From the NCBI GenBank assembly GCA_015143295.1, contig CM026567.1:11054416-11118415 (forward strand): DNA of 64,000 nt, written 5' to 3'. Positions 35,876 to 47,433 of this stretch are shown piece after piece. The notes below the pieces were generated by a model. The model was given only the letters and a program-made list of their open reading frames with translations. It was not told where the DNA came from and made no database searches. The translations under genes were made by a program, and so were the position numbers. Positions within the stretch are counted from its first letter, which is position 1; each line of letters begins with the position of its first letter. Source of the stretch: Tetracentron sinense. Lineage: Eukaryota; Streptophyta; Magnoliopsida; Trochodendrales; Trochodendraceae.

Positions 35876-36854
35876 GCTCTGTATGTCTGGACTGTTTTGA
35901 CCATATCTTCTGACTCGCTCGTCGGATTTCGACGATTCAACTTGTGTTGGATCCGTCTTTCGAAAACGAACATTTCTAACGTTTCAGAATTTCCGATTTC
36001 TCCCTTATTTATTAATTAGACTATGAAAACGGCCAATTAGCTACGAAGGTGCTATTCATTAAGGATGAAAAAGTCCGGGGTGCTACATTATTGATGTATT
36101 AATTATTATATATGAAATTGATTGTATTTGAGTTAATTATTATGCTTGATATAGAAATGAATGAAACTTTTCATGTAAGTTACATCAATATTAGTGAATC
36201 ATACATTGTCGTCAGCGTCAACGCATATCTTTAGCCTCCTTCTCACTGTATCTCTTATATACATTGTTGTTTTCTTAAAAAAATTATTCTCATATGTGTA
36301 TTAACATCTATTTTAACATTTCCTGAAGTTTCATTGAAATTTTTTATATTTTTTCCTCCATGTGCAATATTGTTCCTGTGATATCGATATATCTTGCCAA
36401 ATATCCTCGATATATGTTTTTTTCTTGGCTCGAAATGACATGTGAAATTGATATTCAGAACCTTAGTTGAGGGGAGGGCAGACTACTTTTAGAAAAAGAG
36501 GGGAAGTTTCTTAAATTTCACCAAACCTCAGGTGAGGTCAGTGTAACCCTTGTTTCTTCATTGGGTAGAATACCCTATTGGGTAAATTATACTGACCTCC
36601 CCTAAGGTTTGATGAAATTTCAGAAACATCCTTGAGGTTTCTGAAATTACACTGCCCTCCCCTGTTAGACTTTTAAGGTTAACGTCATTAATGGAGGGTA
36701 GTCTTTTACAATTTTACCCCTAATACTTGAGGAGACACGTTATTACGGCTTGGTTTGAAAGCTCATTGAAAAAAAACACATACGTCCCAAACATTTAGCG
36801 GGAACGTAACAGAGAAAATGGAAATCTCAAGGGTTTTAGAAAAAATAAATAAAT

Positions 36855-37345
36855 AAATTAACCTTAGGTTGATTATGTTTAACCATAGTTAAAGAGGCTC
36901 TACAAGCCGCCACGTGTCCCTTTAACACCGACTAACTATGGTTAAGATTCACTCACCTCTAGGGTTCATCCATCTAACCTTGGTTTTTAGAAAAAAATAA
37001 CAACCTTAGGTGGATTATGCTTAACCACAATTAAAGAGGGCTCTACAAGCCGCCACATGTCCCTTTTAACACCCAACTATGGTTAAGATTCACTCACCCC
37101 TAGGATTCATCCATCTAACCTTGGTTTTAAGAAAAAAATAAAGAACATTAACCTTAGGCTAATTATGCTTAACCACAATTAAAGGGTCTCTATAAGTCAC
37201 CTCATTTCCCTTTTAATACCTATTAAATGTGGTTATGATTCATTCACCCCTAGAGTTCATCTATCTAACCTTGATTTTTAGAAGAAAAAAAAATATTAAC
37301 CTTAAGTTGAAACTATTCGCCTTGGTTTTGGAAATATATATTAAC
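36855..37345. repeat. Tandem ~125-bp repeats inside M2, about four units
   Basis: Each unit contains TTAACCTTAGGTTGATTATG, TTAACCATAGTTAAAG, CTCTACAAGCCGCCAC and CATCTAACCTTGGTTTT. It is the reverse-complement relative of the repeat at 33,587-34,093. Confidence 0.85.
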
Positions 37346-38301
37346 CTTAAGTTTATACTAACCAAACCCAATTATCATTTAGGGGAAAATACATTTACAC
37401 CCCCTGAGGTTTGACGAAAATACATATATACCCGCTCAGTTTTCAAAACATACATTAGGTACCCTTACTTTTCAAAATAATGACACTTACACCCCTTCCA
37501 TCAGTTGACTGTCTGTCAATTGACAGACATGCTAATGTCATACAATAAAATCTATTAAATTTCAAAATTACCCCTGAGGTTTGACGAAAATACACATAAA
37601 CCCCAGAGCTTTGACGAAAATACACATAAACCCCAGAGCTTTGACGAAAATACACAAAGACCCCCTCAATATTCAAAAAATACATTAGGCACTTTTACTT
37701 TGCAAATCCAATAATTACAATGAATTAGAAGTATAATGGCTAGCTAGTGGTGAAAAATCTAGAATTCAAGTTCTCGATTAAGTAAGGGATCTATGAATAG
37801 TGGCCTAATGACAATGAATTAAAAGTTCCTTGTAATTAGGCCACTGTTGAATGTAATTATGCCTTCTAATTCTTTGTAATTAGGCAACTGTTCATAGATC
37901 CCTTCCTTAATTGAGAATTTTAATCCTAAATTTTTTACCACTAGCCATCAATAATACTTTTAAGTCATTGTAATTGTTGGATTTGCAAAGTAAGGGGTGC
38001 ATAATGTATTCTCTGAAAACTGAGGGGGTCTATGTGTATTTTCGTCAAATCTCAGGGGGTCTATGTGTATTTTCATCAAACCTCAGGGTGTGTAAATATA
38101 TTTTCTCCAAAATGATTTAAGGGGTAATTTTGGAATTTTATATAATTTAATGTATGACATCAACAGGTCTGTCAGTTGACTGACAGTCAATTGACGGAAG
38201 GGGTGTAAGTGTCATTATTTTGAAAAGTAAGGGTACCGAATGTATTTTCTGAAAACTGAGGGGGTCTATGTGTATTTTCATCAAACCTCAGGGGTGTAAA
38301 T

Positions 38302-40716
38302 TGTAACAACCCTAAAATCCTACAAGGCTAAAATAGGACTTTGGAATCGTCACATTACTTAAACCTGCTTAAAATCTATGCATACAAGGCTTACTACACG
38401 AGTCTCCAAAAATGAGAGTAATAAAATTCCGATTTTATAAAATTCAAACCATCTTGTACAACGGTCATCTACCCAACATAATAAAATCCAACATAAACAA
38501 AATGTCTAGTACTCAACTGTAAGGTAATCCAATGAGCAACATCATTTAAAAAAGTCTATTACAAAAACTCTTAAACCAAACAAATCATAAGCTAATAGGG
38601 ATAACTATCAAAGCCCCTGGCTCCCTCCTCGGTCGGCTCACCTCCTCCTCCTTCCTCGGCGTAAGTCTCTTCAATCCATGGCTCTGCCGTGTGCCCCTAC
38701 TCTAAACCTGTCAAGACAAAGTCCGGCTGAGTATAAAAGTACTCGGTGTATATAAAATCCAACCAACAACAGAATACACCTGCACTGAGTTAGAATTTTA
38801 TCCAATAGCGTAATAACATAATCAGAGTGCGGAAGAACATGTGCTTATATAAATCATATCATCACCTTGACTCGTGTACTTGTGAGAACTTTAGACTTTG
38901 TAGACACATACTTATGAAATGCTTTTGCTTATGAACCACGTGCTTGTCAGACGCTTATGCTTATGCACTTATTCAGATCATACAGTGATGTGACATGCTG
39001 TTCTTGGCGGATACGGACCATGCCTAAGAAATTACAAAATGGACATGCTGTTCTTGACGGATACGGACCATGTCATGCTTATGCTTATTCAGAATGTCAT
39101 ACGTATGTCATGCTTATGCTAGTGGTCCACATGTGTGATTTGTGAGACTCTTATCTTAACATACACGTGCATCTATGCTTAACTGTTGAAATTAATATTC
39201 GAGTTGGTAGTTGCTTAGATTCCAATCTCCCACCATGGAAACTCCACTATACTGTCCCATTCCAAATAGTTAGAGAATTCCCGGTTTGAGAGATTTTCCT
39301 CTAAGTTCATACCTTCCCGACTATCAATGTCCATGCAAGTAATTAGACATACTTAACAAACAATCACATATACATATCTCATCATGGTTCTTAGCACAAT
39401 TCATAATCAATTTCTTACAATTCCATAGTAACGTATTAGTATTTATCCTCTCAAGCATTTTCACAAACATCTTAGGTACGTAGATCATAAACCCATTTCC
39501 CTTTCCGCATTTCAAACATTTCGTCAAACCATAATCCATCCATACAACCTAATTACAATCCACATCCCCATATTAATCCCATCCTCCATGGTATTTCCCA
39601 TCCTCCATGCATCTCATCCATATCATTAAATCCATATTTTCATCCATAATAGTTTACTTCATATAAAAATAGGGAAAAACACATCTAATTTCTATTTCTA
39701 TCATTTCTATCATATTAACATTTACAAAACATTGTAATAGAGTTGATTTGGATAGTATATCGACCTTAGGGATCCTTGCCTTGGATCCAAATCGCTCCCA
39801 AGATGATTTGGGGAAGTTTTGAGGACGATCTCCAAGCTTTCCTAGCGATATCCAAGCTATCTCCTTCTTCTCCAAGCAATCTCTCTTCCAAAACCCTAGG
39901 TTTTCTCTCACTTTTTGCCAAATTAGGTTAGAAATAGGTAGAGTATTCTAATACCTCGAAATAGGACCCCCTATTTATAGCCCTAAGGTTTGAGAGCCAA
40001 AAGACCTAAAAGCCCTTACTGAAATTCTGCAAAAACACGAAAGACCAAGCGATCGGTGTTCTTCACCGATCTCTCGGTCAAAAACAAAATCTCTGGAAAA
40101 ATTCCCTATACAAAAAAGTTAACCAGTCGATAGCTATCGATCGATCGGTTGTGGACCGATTGATCGTTACTTCTGACCGAGCAATCGGTTTTTTACCGAT
40201 CGATCCCTAACGATTGGTGCTCTGCAGATATTGACCCGTTTTACTGTTTTGGTCATAACTTTTGACTCGTTTGTCGGATTTTGACGATTCAACTTGCGTT
40301 GGATTCGTCTTTCGAAAAGGAACATTTCTGATATGTTTGAATTTTCAAATTCCTTCATTTATGGACCAAATTATCTCCAAAGTTGACTGATCTGCAATTC
40401 CATCAAACAAAACATCGGAAAACCCACTTTTGACTTAGCTTAGACTAAAAATATGGAAAAAAATTAAACATGAATCTCGAAGAGGGTTCCAATACCTTTC
40501 TAATGGTTCAAGAACCACTTAATTCCAATAAACGGTGCCAAAACTAGAGCTTCCTAAAGTTCAGGGTGTGATATGACATCCCTCCGTTTACAAGTTTGAT
40601 TAAGCCTTAATCACACTATACCAATTAGATATAAATGCATAAACATTAAATATCACAAGGACTATAATACCCCTAATGCTTGCAATAAAAACATGAAAAA
40701 GATCTGGGTCTTTACA
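38302..40716 (-). mobile_element. Tekay-type Ty3 solo LTR L5
   Basis: A 2,415 bp LTR with an exact TSD, TAAAT (38,297-38,301 and 40,717-40,721). More diverged than L1-L4 but with the same plan: conserved box (about 40,330-40,240), palindrome array, TATA box CTATAAATAGGG (39,969-39,981), donor-like motif (39,751-39,771), short direct repeats containing GACATGCTGTTCTTG (38,993-39,072) and a CTGAG hairpin (38,727-38,746). Solo. Confidence 0.9.
40044..40208 (-). promoter_or_regulatory. Phased palindrome array in U3 of L5
   Basis: Units start at 40,044, 40,065, 40,122, 40,136, 40,155, 40,176 and 40,195: steps 21, 57, 14, 19, 21, 19. Several units are mutated yet the spacing matches L1, L3 and L4. 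Confidence 0.8.
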
Positions 40717-41839
40717 TAAATGGATTTTCTCCTATCATTATTTTATTGTATTAGCTAACTTTGTGACGGTAATTTAGACATTTAAAAATGTTTAAAACAT
40801 GAGACCATCAAAGTTCTTCCATGTAAGTAATGGCAAACTCTCGGAAGGGGGTATCTGTTACAGAAAACTAAAATTGAGGGGAAGGTAGTGTAATTTTAGA
40901 AACCTCACCTTAGGGGAGGTTTATGAAATTTCACTAAACCTCAAGGGAGATCAGTGTAATTTACCCTACCCTATTTTTATAAAGGGTAAATTACACTGAC
41001 TTCCCCTGAGGTTTAGTAAAATTGTAGAAACCTCCCCTCTAGTTTCTAAAATTACACTAACCTCCCTTGAGGTTTTAGTGAAATTGCAAAAATCTCCCCC
41101 CTTATTTATGAAATTACATTGTCCGATCCCCTGAGGTTTTGTGAGATTGCAAAAACATCCCCTTTTTGTTTATGAAATTACACTGCCCTCCCCTATACTT
41201 CAGTTGTCGGTCTCATCCACTGCTATGTCGTTACTAAAATAGATGGATTTTAATTGATTAGTGATTAGAGGATCCTACGATTAGTTATCTAGTGGACCAC
41301 CGTGTCCACATGTCTCTTTTAATCTCTTTTAACTATGATTAAGCTTAACTAAATTGAGATTTATTTTATTTTGTTTTCCTAAAATCAAGGTTGGATGGAT
41401 GAACCCTAGGGGTGAGTGAATCTTAACCACAATTAGTGGATGTTAAAAGGGGGGTCGTGGACTTATGAGGATCGACATTTCGTTACATAGCAAAATGCGT
41501 GATCCGTTAAACATTTTTCATTTTTGATTGTCATGCCCTTGTTGAAGTTAGTCAACTTGGTGACATAGTTTTGTTGAGTAAACTAATGGGGATAAAATTG
41601 TAAAAGAACATCCCTTGTTAACGGCGTCAACTTGACAATTTTTCATAGGGGAGAGTAGTGTAATTTAAAAAAACAAGAGGGAAAGTTTATGAAAATTTTC
41701 CAAAACTAAGGTGAGGGAAGTGCAATTTTATAAACCAAAGGGGAGGTTTCTGAAATTGTTGCCAAGCCTTAGAGAGAATAGTGTAATTTCAGAAACTAGA
41801 GGGGACGTTTCTGTAATTTTTTCAAACCTCAAGGGAGGT

Positions 41840-43350
41840 TGATCGTCCATTTATTAAACCTCCTACTAGCTACAATTTCGTAGAATAGCGGCTAGTATGA
41901 GGTGTCAAACCATATAGGGTTGCGCTGGTTTCATTGTTTTTTTCTTCATATTAATTATAAGTTAATGAGTAACAAGATTGATTGATTTGATTTTAACCTA
42001 ATTAAATTATCAGATTTTATTAATTCTAATTAAACAAAGAGCTTTTAGTTATATATCGGTGAGAAAAGATCTTGGACGTTCGAATCCACCACTAGCCTCA
42101 TAATTAAATCCACAAGTATTTATTCTAGTTTCTCAAGCATAAACAATAGGGATGAGATCAACTACAAGTCTCAACTCGTCAAAACAAGAATGATTCGAGG
42201 GATAAAACTCTAGGCATATCCTATCTTTGGTTAGCACGAATGATACACTCTAAACTAGGTTTTTGACATCACTTGTCTTCCTTGGGCATAGAATATCATA
42301 TAATCTGATTCCTCAACAATAAAACTCATTGCATAAAATCCATACCAACAATCATAGAAAGAAGATATGAATGAATTCAATCTCAGCACAATAAAACCTA
42401 GGATAAGGATAAGATAATATTGAAACTGAGTATAAACTCGAATAAACTTGGTTCTATAACAACTCTCTCATTATGCAATCATTGTTTATACAAAGGAGAA
42501 AAATCAAATAAATTACAAGGGATACAATTACTTGGCTAGGGTTTCATCTAAACCCTAGAAAAATAAATTAGTTCATATTGAGAGCAAGGAACACCGTTTT
42601 CGACAAATAACACAAAGAATTGCTCCTCCAACCTTCACAAATCTCTAAAGCATCCTTCCTTAAATTATCCAAAATCCAAAACGGGATACAGTTACTTGGC
42701 TAGAGTTTCATCTAAACCCTAGAAAAATAAATTAGTTTATACTGAGATCAAGGAACACCGTTTTCGACAAATAACACAAAGAATCCCTCCTCCAACCTTC
42801 AAAGATCTCCAGAGCGTCCTTCCTTCAATTATCCAAAATTCAGAACCCTTTTCAATGCAAGTAGCTTCCCCTCTTATAGAGACTTCATCCTTGTTGCTAA
42901 TTTCAACTTTTAGAAACTCCCAAAGGGGCAACACTTTAGCTTTTGTGCAAGGATTACTAGGCCAAAAACGTCAATGACAATCGATCGCCAAATAGGGACG
43001 ATCGATCGTCCATTCCTGAAATTTCTTCTTTGGCTACGGGTTTGTGGACGATTGATTGCCAAGTATCTAGGATCAATTGTCACTGTTCTGACTGGCGATC
43101 GATCGTACTCAGGCAACAATCGATCGTTCCTTGATTTTCTTTCTTTCTTTCCTTATTTTTTGGTCTTTTTCCTGATGAAGTTCTTCTATAACTTCTAATC
43201 TTGTAATTCTTCAACTTTTCCTTCTTTTCCTCGCATGATCCTGAAATAGATAACAACAACCAAGTATCGTAACAAGATCCACAAGAGAACCATAAAGTAC
43301 TAACAAATGAAATTTGAGGTGCATAAATGTGTAACAATTAGCACCGATTA
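41840..43350 (-). mobile_element. 3' LTR of the Athila element
   Basis: About 1.51 kb, from TGATCGTCCATTTATT to GTAACAATTAGCACCGAT on the plus strand. Longer than its partner because a ~165 bp segment (about 42,518-42,680) is repeated directly after itself. TATA-like TCTATAAGAGG at about 42,870-42,880. Confidence 0.9.
42976..43128 (-). promoter_or_regulatory. Paired palindromes in U3 of the Athila 3' LTR
   Basis: GACGATCGATCGTC-type units start near 42,976, 42,997, 43,047, 43,068, 43,094 and 43,115: pairs 21 bp apart with longer spacers of 50 and 26 bp. They lie about 95 bp upstream of the TATA-like box. Confidence 0.8.
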
Positions 43351-45220
43351 CAACCCTAAACTTACATATTGCTAGTCCTCGAGCAATAGAAACAACAAAA
43401 GAAAACTACCTAAACTAAGCTACATACCCTTTCGTGGGATCCTCGATTGCATTTGACATATGCAACAAGCCTTTTAAACGCTTAGGTGACCCTAGTGGAC
43501 GAGTGAAGTCTCGTGAGGGTTTACTAGTGACGATACCCACAAACATCAGTATTTCCCTGCAATTCTATATATATGCTCAAGTATGACATGCAATGACTAA
43601 AAGATTAACTGATACACGTTTCAAATCCTTAAAATCATGATACATATGACATAATCTCCTTATTATTAACAAGTTTGCATTTTTGACTCTCCACATTCTC
43701 TAAAGCACACAATCTTCTCTAATTTTGAACATTTTTACTTATTAAATATTGGTCATTGGCTTCCTTTGATGTGTAGTGTGACTATCAATTGACTTTGTGA
43801 TCTCAACCTCTTCTCTTAATAGTTGTTCTATCCCCCCTTTTGTCATCAAGTTTCCCATCAATTTGAACAACCGACTCAAGGTTTTTTCTCAACACTTCTC
43901 TTTCTTTTTCTTAAATGAGTAAATTGTGCAGAGTCTAAGTTCATTAAGCTTTCTAGGCAACCCATGTAGCGAGTGTTAGGCCAGTGACTCCTAGACTAGA
44001 TGGCCTTAGGGCACCAGGTGTCAAGACACCCCTAGGGCATAGTAACTCGAGTCAAATAGGCTCCGAATTCAAACTAGTCACTCTTATGTTGTTTGTACCA
44101 TAATCTCCACTGTTTGACACGAACACTCTCTGCTTAGTGTAGCAGGAGGTCCGGTTACTAAGTAGGAGTTCGGTTCAAGGAATAAATAATAACTAGTGAT
44201 CAAAGATTCTCTTTTTGTGGTTCTTTATCATCGCAAGTCTTACATTGTTTGACGCGAACACTCTCTGCTTAGTGAGGCAGGAGGCCCAGTGACTAAATGC
44301 AAAACCCGGTCAGGTAACCCATTGTGCCATAATTTTTTTTTCAACTTAGCCAAGGGTGGTGTCAATTTCTGAGTCACCTAACTTCTTTAAAGGTATCAAA
44401 AACATCAGCTAATCAATTTAGTTTCAAACCCCACAAGACAATATGTTAGAGTACTCGTGCGATATCTCAAAGTGACTTATGAATTCACAGATTTTCAGCA
44501 AGTATAGTTTAGTCAAGGGTAGGAATTGTATCTATTTGGGATCATGTGTTCTTGAATTAAGTCCATTAATAATTAGCAAATAATCACATGTGCATCACAA
44601 TTTGATTTAAATTCAAAATTAATCAATTCCTTTCAGAGTTTGATTTGTTTGCATGTTCCACCTTTTTTTGCATCGTCAATAACCCAACCCCAAACGTAAA
44701 CACTACATTGTCCTCAGTGTAAGAGAAGAATAAAACAGAGGGGGAGATGAAGCGATGTTACCTGGGGGACAACCAACCCGACCCAAAAGAAGAGGGAAAA
44801 GGGGAAAGATCTGTCACAAAAAAAGTTACCTCAAACTTCTTGCAAAACAAAGCACATGGTTAGGAGAGAAGAGACGCATAATAGGAGTTGCACAAGATCA
44901 AGATATATCATAAAAGTCAAAACAAACCATGTACATCCATAACCGAGATAATCAGATAAACAACTTGCCTGAAGCTAGCACAAAATATAACCAATGAAGG
45001 CACAATCAAGAAATAGTTAGGGGGAAACTCTCCCATATATCAAAAACATTCATACAAAAAGAAACCTAGGAGCTAGGAGCCCTGACGGGGCAGCCTACTC
45101 AACTTCAAATCCCCACACTACAAACAATCACACGGTCAATCCGGCCTCCACACTCCACACAACCCTTCCTTCTCAATCACATAAAGGAAATAAAAATCAA
45201 AGGACCAAGTAAAGGTGTGG
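43351..45220 (-). other. Athila 3' internal region, no ORF
   Basis: In this lineage an envelope-like ORF may occur between pol and the 3' LTR. Nothing of the kind is readable here. A ~55 bp direct repeat (around 44,110-44,160 and 44,246-44,300) contains GAACACTCTCTGCTTAGTG. Confidence 0.6.
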
Positions 45221-45223
45221 GTG

Positions 45224-46248
45224 CACTACAAAATTTAAGCCTTTTAACGGCGGTTCAATACCTCCGTTAAAAGAACCAAAAACGCTGTTATTGGCAACAA
45301 TGACGTTTCATATCAAACGCCGTTATTGGTCACATCGGGGAAGGTAAACACGACATTTATATTCATGACGTTTCAATAACACTGTCACAGACTCCACCTT
45401 TCACGACGTTTTGTCAAATGCCATGAAAGACACAACATATAAGGGCATTTTCAAAATGTCATTATAGAAAATATCTGTAACGGTGTTCGACAAAACGCCG
45501 TTATAGGATAAACTAATAACGGCATTTGAAAAATGCCGTTATATTAACGGATGTCAATTACGGCGGTTTCCAAACGCCGCAGATAGTAATCAAATAAATA
45601 AATAAATTATTACAAATTTTTTTTACCTGTCAACAATTTAAAATAAATAAACCGTATTCATACAATTTTCTACCTGGAAATCCACAATCAATATATATAA
45701 AATAAATCCATCCAATCACACGTGCCCATAATGTAATAATAAAAAAATGTCCATCGCTCATAATTTAATAATACATGTCCATAAAAAAGTGTCAAAAAAA
45801 TCCTAAGTCTAGCTATCTCCATCTCGTCGGTTCCCTCCCGCAACTCTAAAACTCGACAGGTGTGTGTTGCCAGCTCCTTCCTACAAAGACAATAAAATAA
45901 AATTATTTATTAGGATATCGAAAAGATAAAATTTACGGATTTCAAATAAGTGCCGTGAAAGGTCCTTAATTGATGTCGTGGTTGGCATGGCACGAGCCTC
46001 TATACGCAGCGACTTCAAATAAGCGTCGTTGAAGTCGGCTTCCCCCCATGTCTTCCGCGACACATTTTTCAAGAGCACCATGATAGAGTCCACCAACTAC
46101 GGTGTTTCCTTATAAAAACGCCGCTAAACATCTTCCCGCTATGTAATCTGTGGCATTTATATAGAAACGCCATGTTGATTGCCTTTCGAGGCGTTTTTTG
46201 CGAAACGCCGTTAAAAGATTGCCGTTGAAGGCCTATATTTTTGTAGTG
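45224..46248. mobile_element. Non-autonomous CACTA element
   Basis: A 1,025 bp element with ends CACTACAAAATTTAAGCC and (reverse complement) CACTACAAAAATATAGGCC, and a 3-bp TSD GTG (45,221-45,223 and 46,249-46,251). Subterminal regions are packed with AACGGCGTTT / AAACGCCGTTA words in both orientations, the typical transposase-binding arrangement of the En/Spm (CACTA) group. A 71-codon minus-strand ORF (45,881-46,096, MVDSIMVLLKNVSRKTWGEA...) may be captured sequence. No transposase. Confidence 0.92.
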
Positions 46249-46446
46249 GTGTTACCTTTGAAAGGATAAAAAGTCTCAAGAATCCCGATAGTTTCACAGT
46301 CCTGAAATCATGAGCTCACGTGTGGTAGCGCGTACAGAGTATAGAGGAAGAGTATATGGGGACGAGAATGTGAAGAGAGTGCGGGGGAACCGGAGGAGGA
46401 GAGGAATAGGGAAGGGAACAATGAGCATTTCAGGACCGCGCTGGGG

Positions 46447-46795
46447 TTTTATATAAATTTTCGCGTTGACAATCGAGCGTCACTTGTGGAGGATCGATCT
46501 TCCAAGAGGAATTTTAACTTAAAACACGCGGCAATGTTTACGCATAGTGGCCACGTGGTAGGATCAGGGGCGATCGATCGTCCAGAAAATAGTAGGTTCC
46601 CTTAGAATTATGCGCACCGACGATCGATCGTATGGAGAGTGGCGATCGATTGTCCCAAACCTGAAACAGTGAAAATTTTTGGGCAATTGATGATCGATCG
46701 TAGGAGTTAGGCGATAGATCGTTGCAAAATCCGAATGGTGTCCAAGATTCTGGGAAGTGGACGATCGATCGTCTATATGGGGTGATCAATCGTCA
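46447..46795 (-). promoter_or_regulatory. Internal promoter-like array downstream of Athila pol
   Basis: Nine GACGATCGATCGTC-type units start at about 46,468, 46,489, 46,569, 46,619, 46,641, 46,689, 46,710, 46,760 and 46,781: mostly pairs 21-22 bp apart, with ~48-50 bp between pairs. Directly downstream on the minus strand is AAATTTATATAAAACCCC (46,443-46,460), a strong TATA-like box. This repeats the U3 plan inside the element, between pol and the 3' region. Confidence 0.7.
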
Positions 46796-46928
46796 AGGGA
46801 ACATAATTTAGGGGTGGTTTGCAATCCACCCCCAAACTTGGATTCAACAAAAGATATGAAAATTTTCACACAAGATGATGGGTTGCCTCCCAACAAGCAC
46901 TAAGTTTATCGTCTTCAATCAGACGTCC

Positions 46929-47433
46929 TCACAAGTAGATGTCTAGATACACCGAATCCATCAAATCGATGATCTCAATTAGCTCACCGATCATAATACC
47001 CTCAATGTAAGGCTTCAATCGTTGATCATTAACCTTGAACAGACACCCATCCTTGGGGTCTTGAATCTCAACAGCTCTATGAGGGGCCACTGCGGTGACA
47101 ATGTATGGACCGTCCCATCTAGAGCGAAGTTTGCCAGGAAAGAGATGCAATTTAGAATAGAATAACCAAACCTTTTGATTCAAGACGAAGGATTTTCTGA
47201 AAGTTTTCTTGTCATGAAAGATTTTGGTTTTGGATTATAGATCTTTGCGCTCTTATATAGATCATTGCGTATCTCTTCTAGCTTGGAGAGTTGGAGCTTC
47301 CTAGTGGAACTGGCTGCGGCCTTATCAAAGTTGAACTTCTTAATGGCCCACAGGGCTTTATGTTCCAGTTCTACAGGAAGGTGGTAGACCTTTCCAAAGA
47401 CAAGGCGATAAGGAGACATACTAATGAGGGTCT
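46929..47433 (-). pseudogene. Athila integrase C-terminal region
   Basis: Open pieces contain [20 protein letters not shown] and WDGPYIVTAV, the conserved tail of Athila integrases. The region is interrupted on its upstream side by the Copia solo LTR. Part of the broken Athila fossil. Confidence 0.85.

Larger units (their letters stand above)
34094..36087 (-). mobile_element. Tekay-type Ty3 solo LTR L4
   Basis: A 1,994 bp LTR with an exact TSD, TTATT (34,089-34,093 and 36,088-36,092). A close sister of L3 throughout, including box, palindromes, donor-like motif (35,268-35,288), CATAGAGCAT repeats and hairpin (34,554-34,572). It differs by a ~150 bp GC-rich segment just upstream of the TATA box (TTTTATAGGC, 35,627-35,636). 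No internal domains, so solo. Confidence 0.92.
32853..36465. mobile_element. hAT-like element nested in M1, carrying LTR L4
   Basis: Ends CAATGTTTGAAATTTCG and (reverse complement) TAAGGTTCTGAATATC with 8-bp flanks GTTGAGGA / GTTGAGGG (32,845-32,852 and 36,466-36,473). Net length about 1.6 kb without L4. The interior holds a lysine-rich low-complexity run and a GC-richer 33,180-33,330 piece that looks like a host 5' UTR (CATCGTCGTCGTTGCC), plus a tandem repeat block. No transposase. Confidence 0.55.
32191..36549. mobile_element. Mutator-type TIR element M1 with nested insertions
   Basis: The left end, GGTCAATTACGCTGACCTCCC, and right end (reverse complement begins GGGTTACACTGACCTCACC) match the inverted ends of M2-M4. 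Flanks TTGTTTTTA and TTGTTTCTT are a 7/9 match for a decayed 9-bp TSD. Inside lies a hAT-like element (32,853-36,465) that itself carries an LTR. No MULE transposase is seen. Confidence 0.65.
37382..40732. mobile_element. Foldback element nested in M2, carrying LTR L5
   Basis: Without L5 it is ~0.94 kb and almost wholly two inverted arms: about 37,382-37,836 pairs with about 37,846-38,301 plus 40,722-40,732. Ends are GGGGAAAATACATTTACACC and GGAGAAAATCCA (reverse complement). Flanks TATCATTTA / TATCATTAT suggest a 9-bp TSD of Mutator type. Three 29-37 bp direct repeats (TTTGACGAAAATACACA) lie in the left arm. No ORF. Confidence 0.75.
36580..40966. mobile_element. Mutator-type TIR element M2 with nested insertions
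   Basis: Ends GGGTAAATTATACTGACCTC and (reverse complement) GGGTAAATTACACTGATCTC; the pairing runs about 80 bp inward. An exact 9-bp TSD, TACCCTATT (36,571-36,579 and 40,967-40,975), is the Mutator-superfamily hallmark. The interior has tandem ~125 bp repeats and a nested foldback element. No transposase ORF. Confidence 0.9.

Noticed and set aside
43351-45220. Search for an envelope-like gene in the Athila 3' region
   Set aside because: No ORF of useful length or membrane-segment pattern is visible; left as non-coding.
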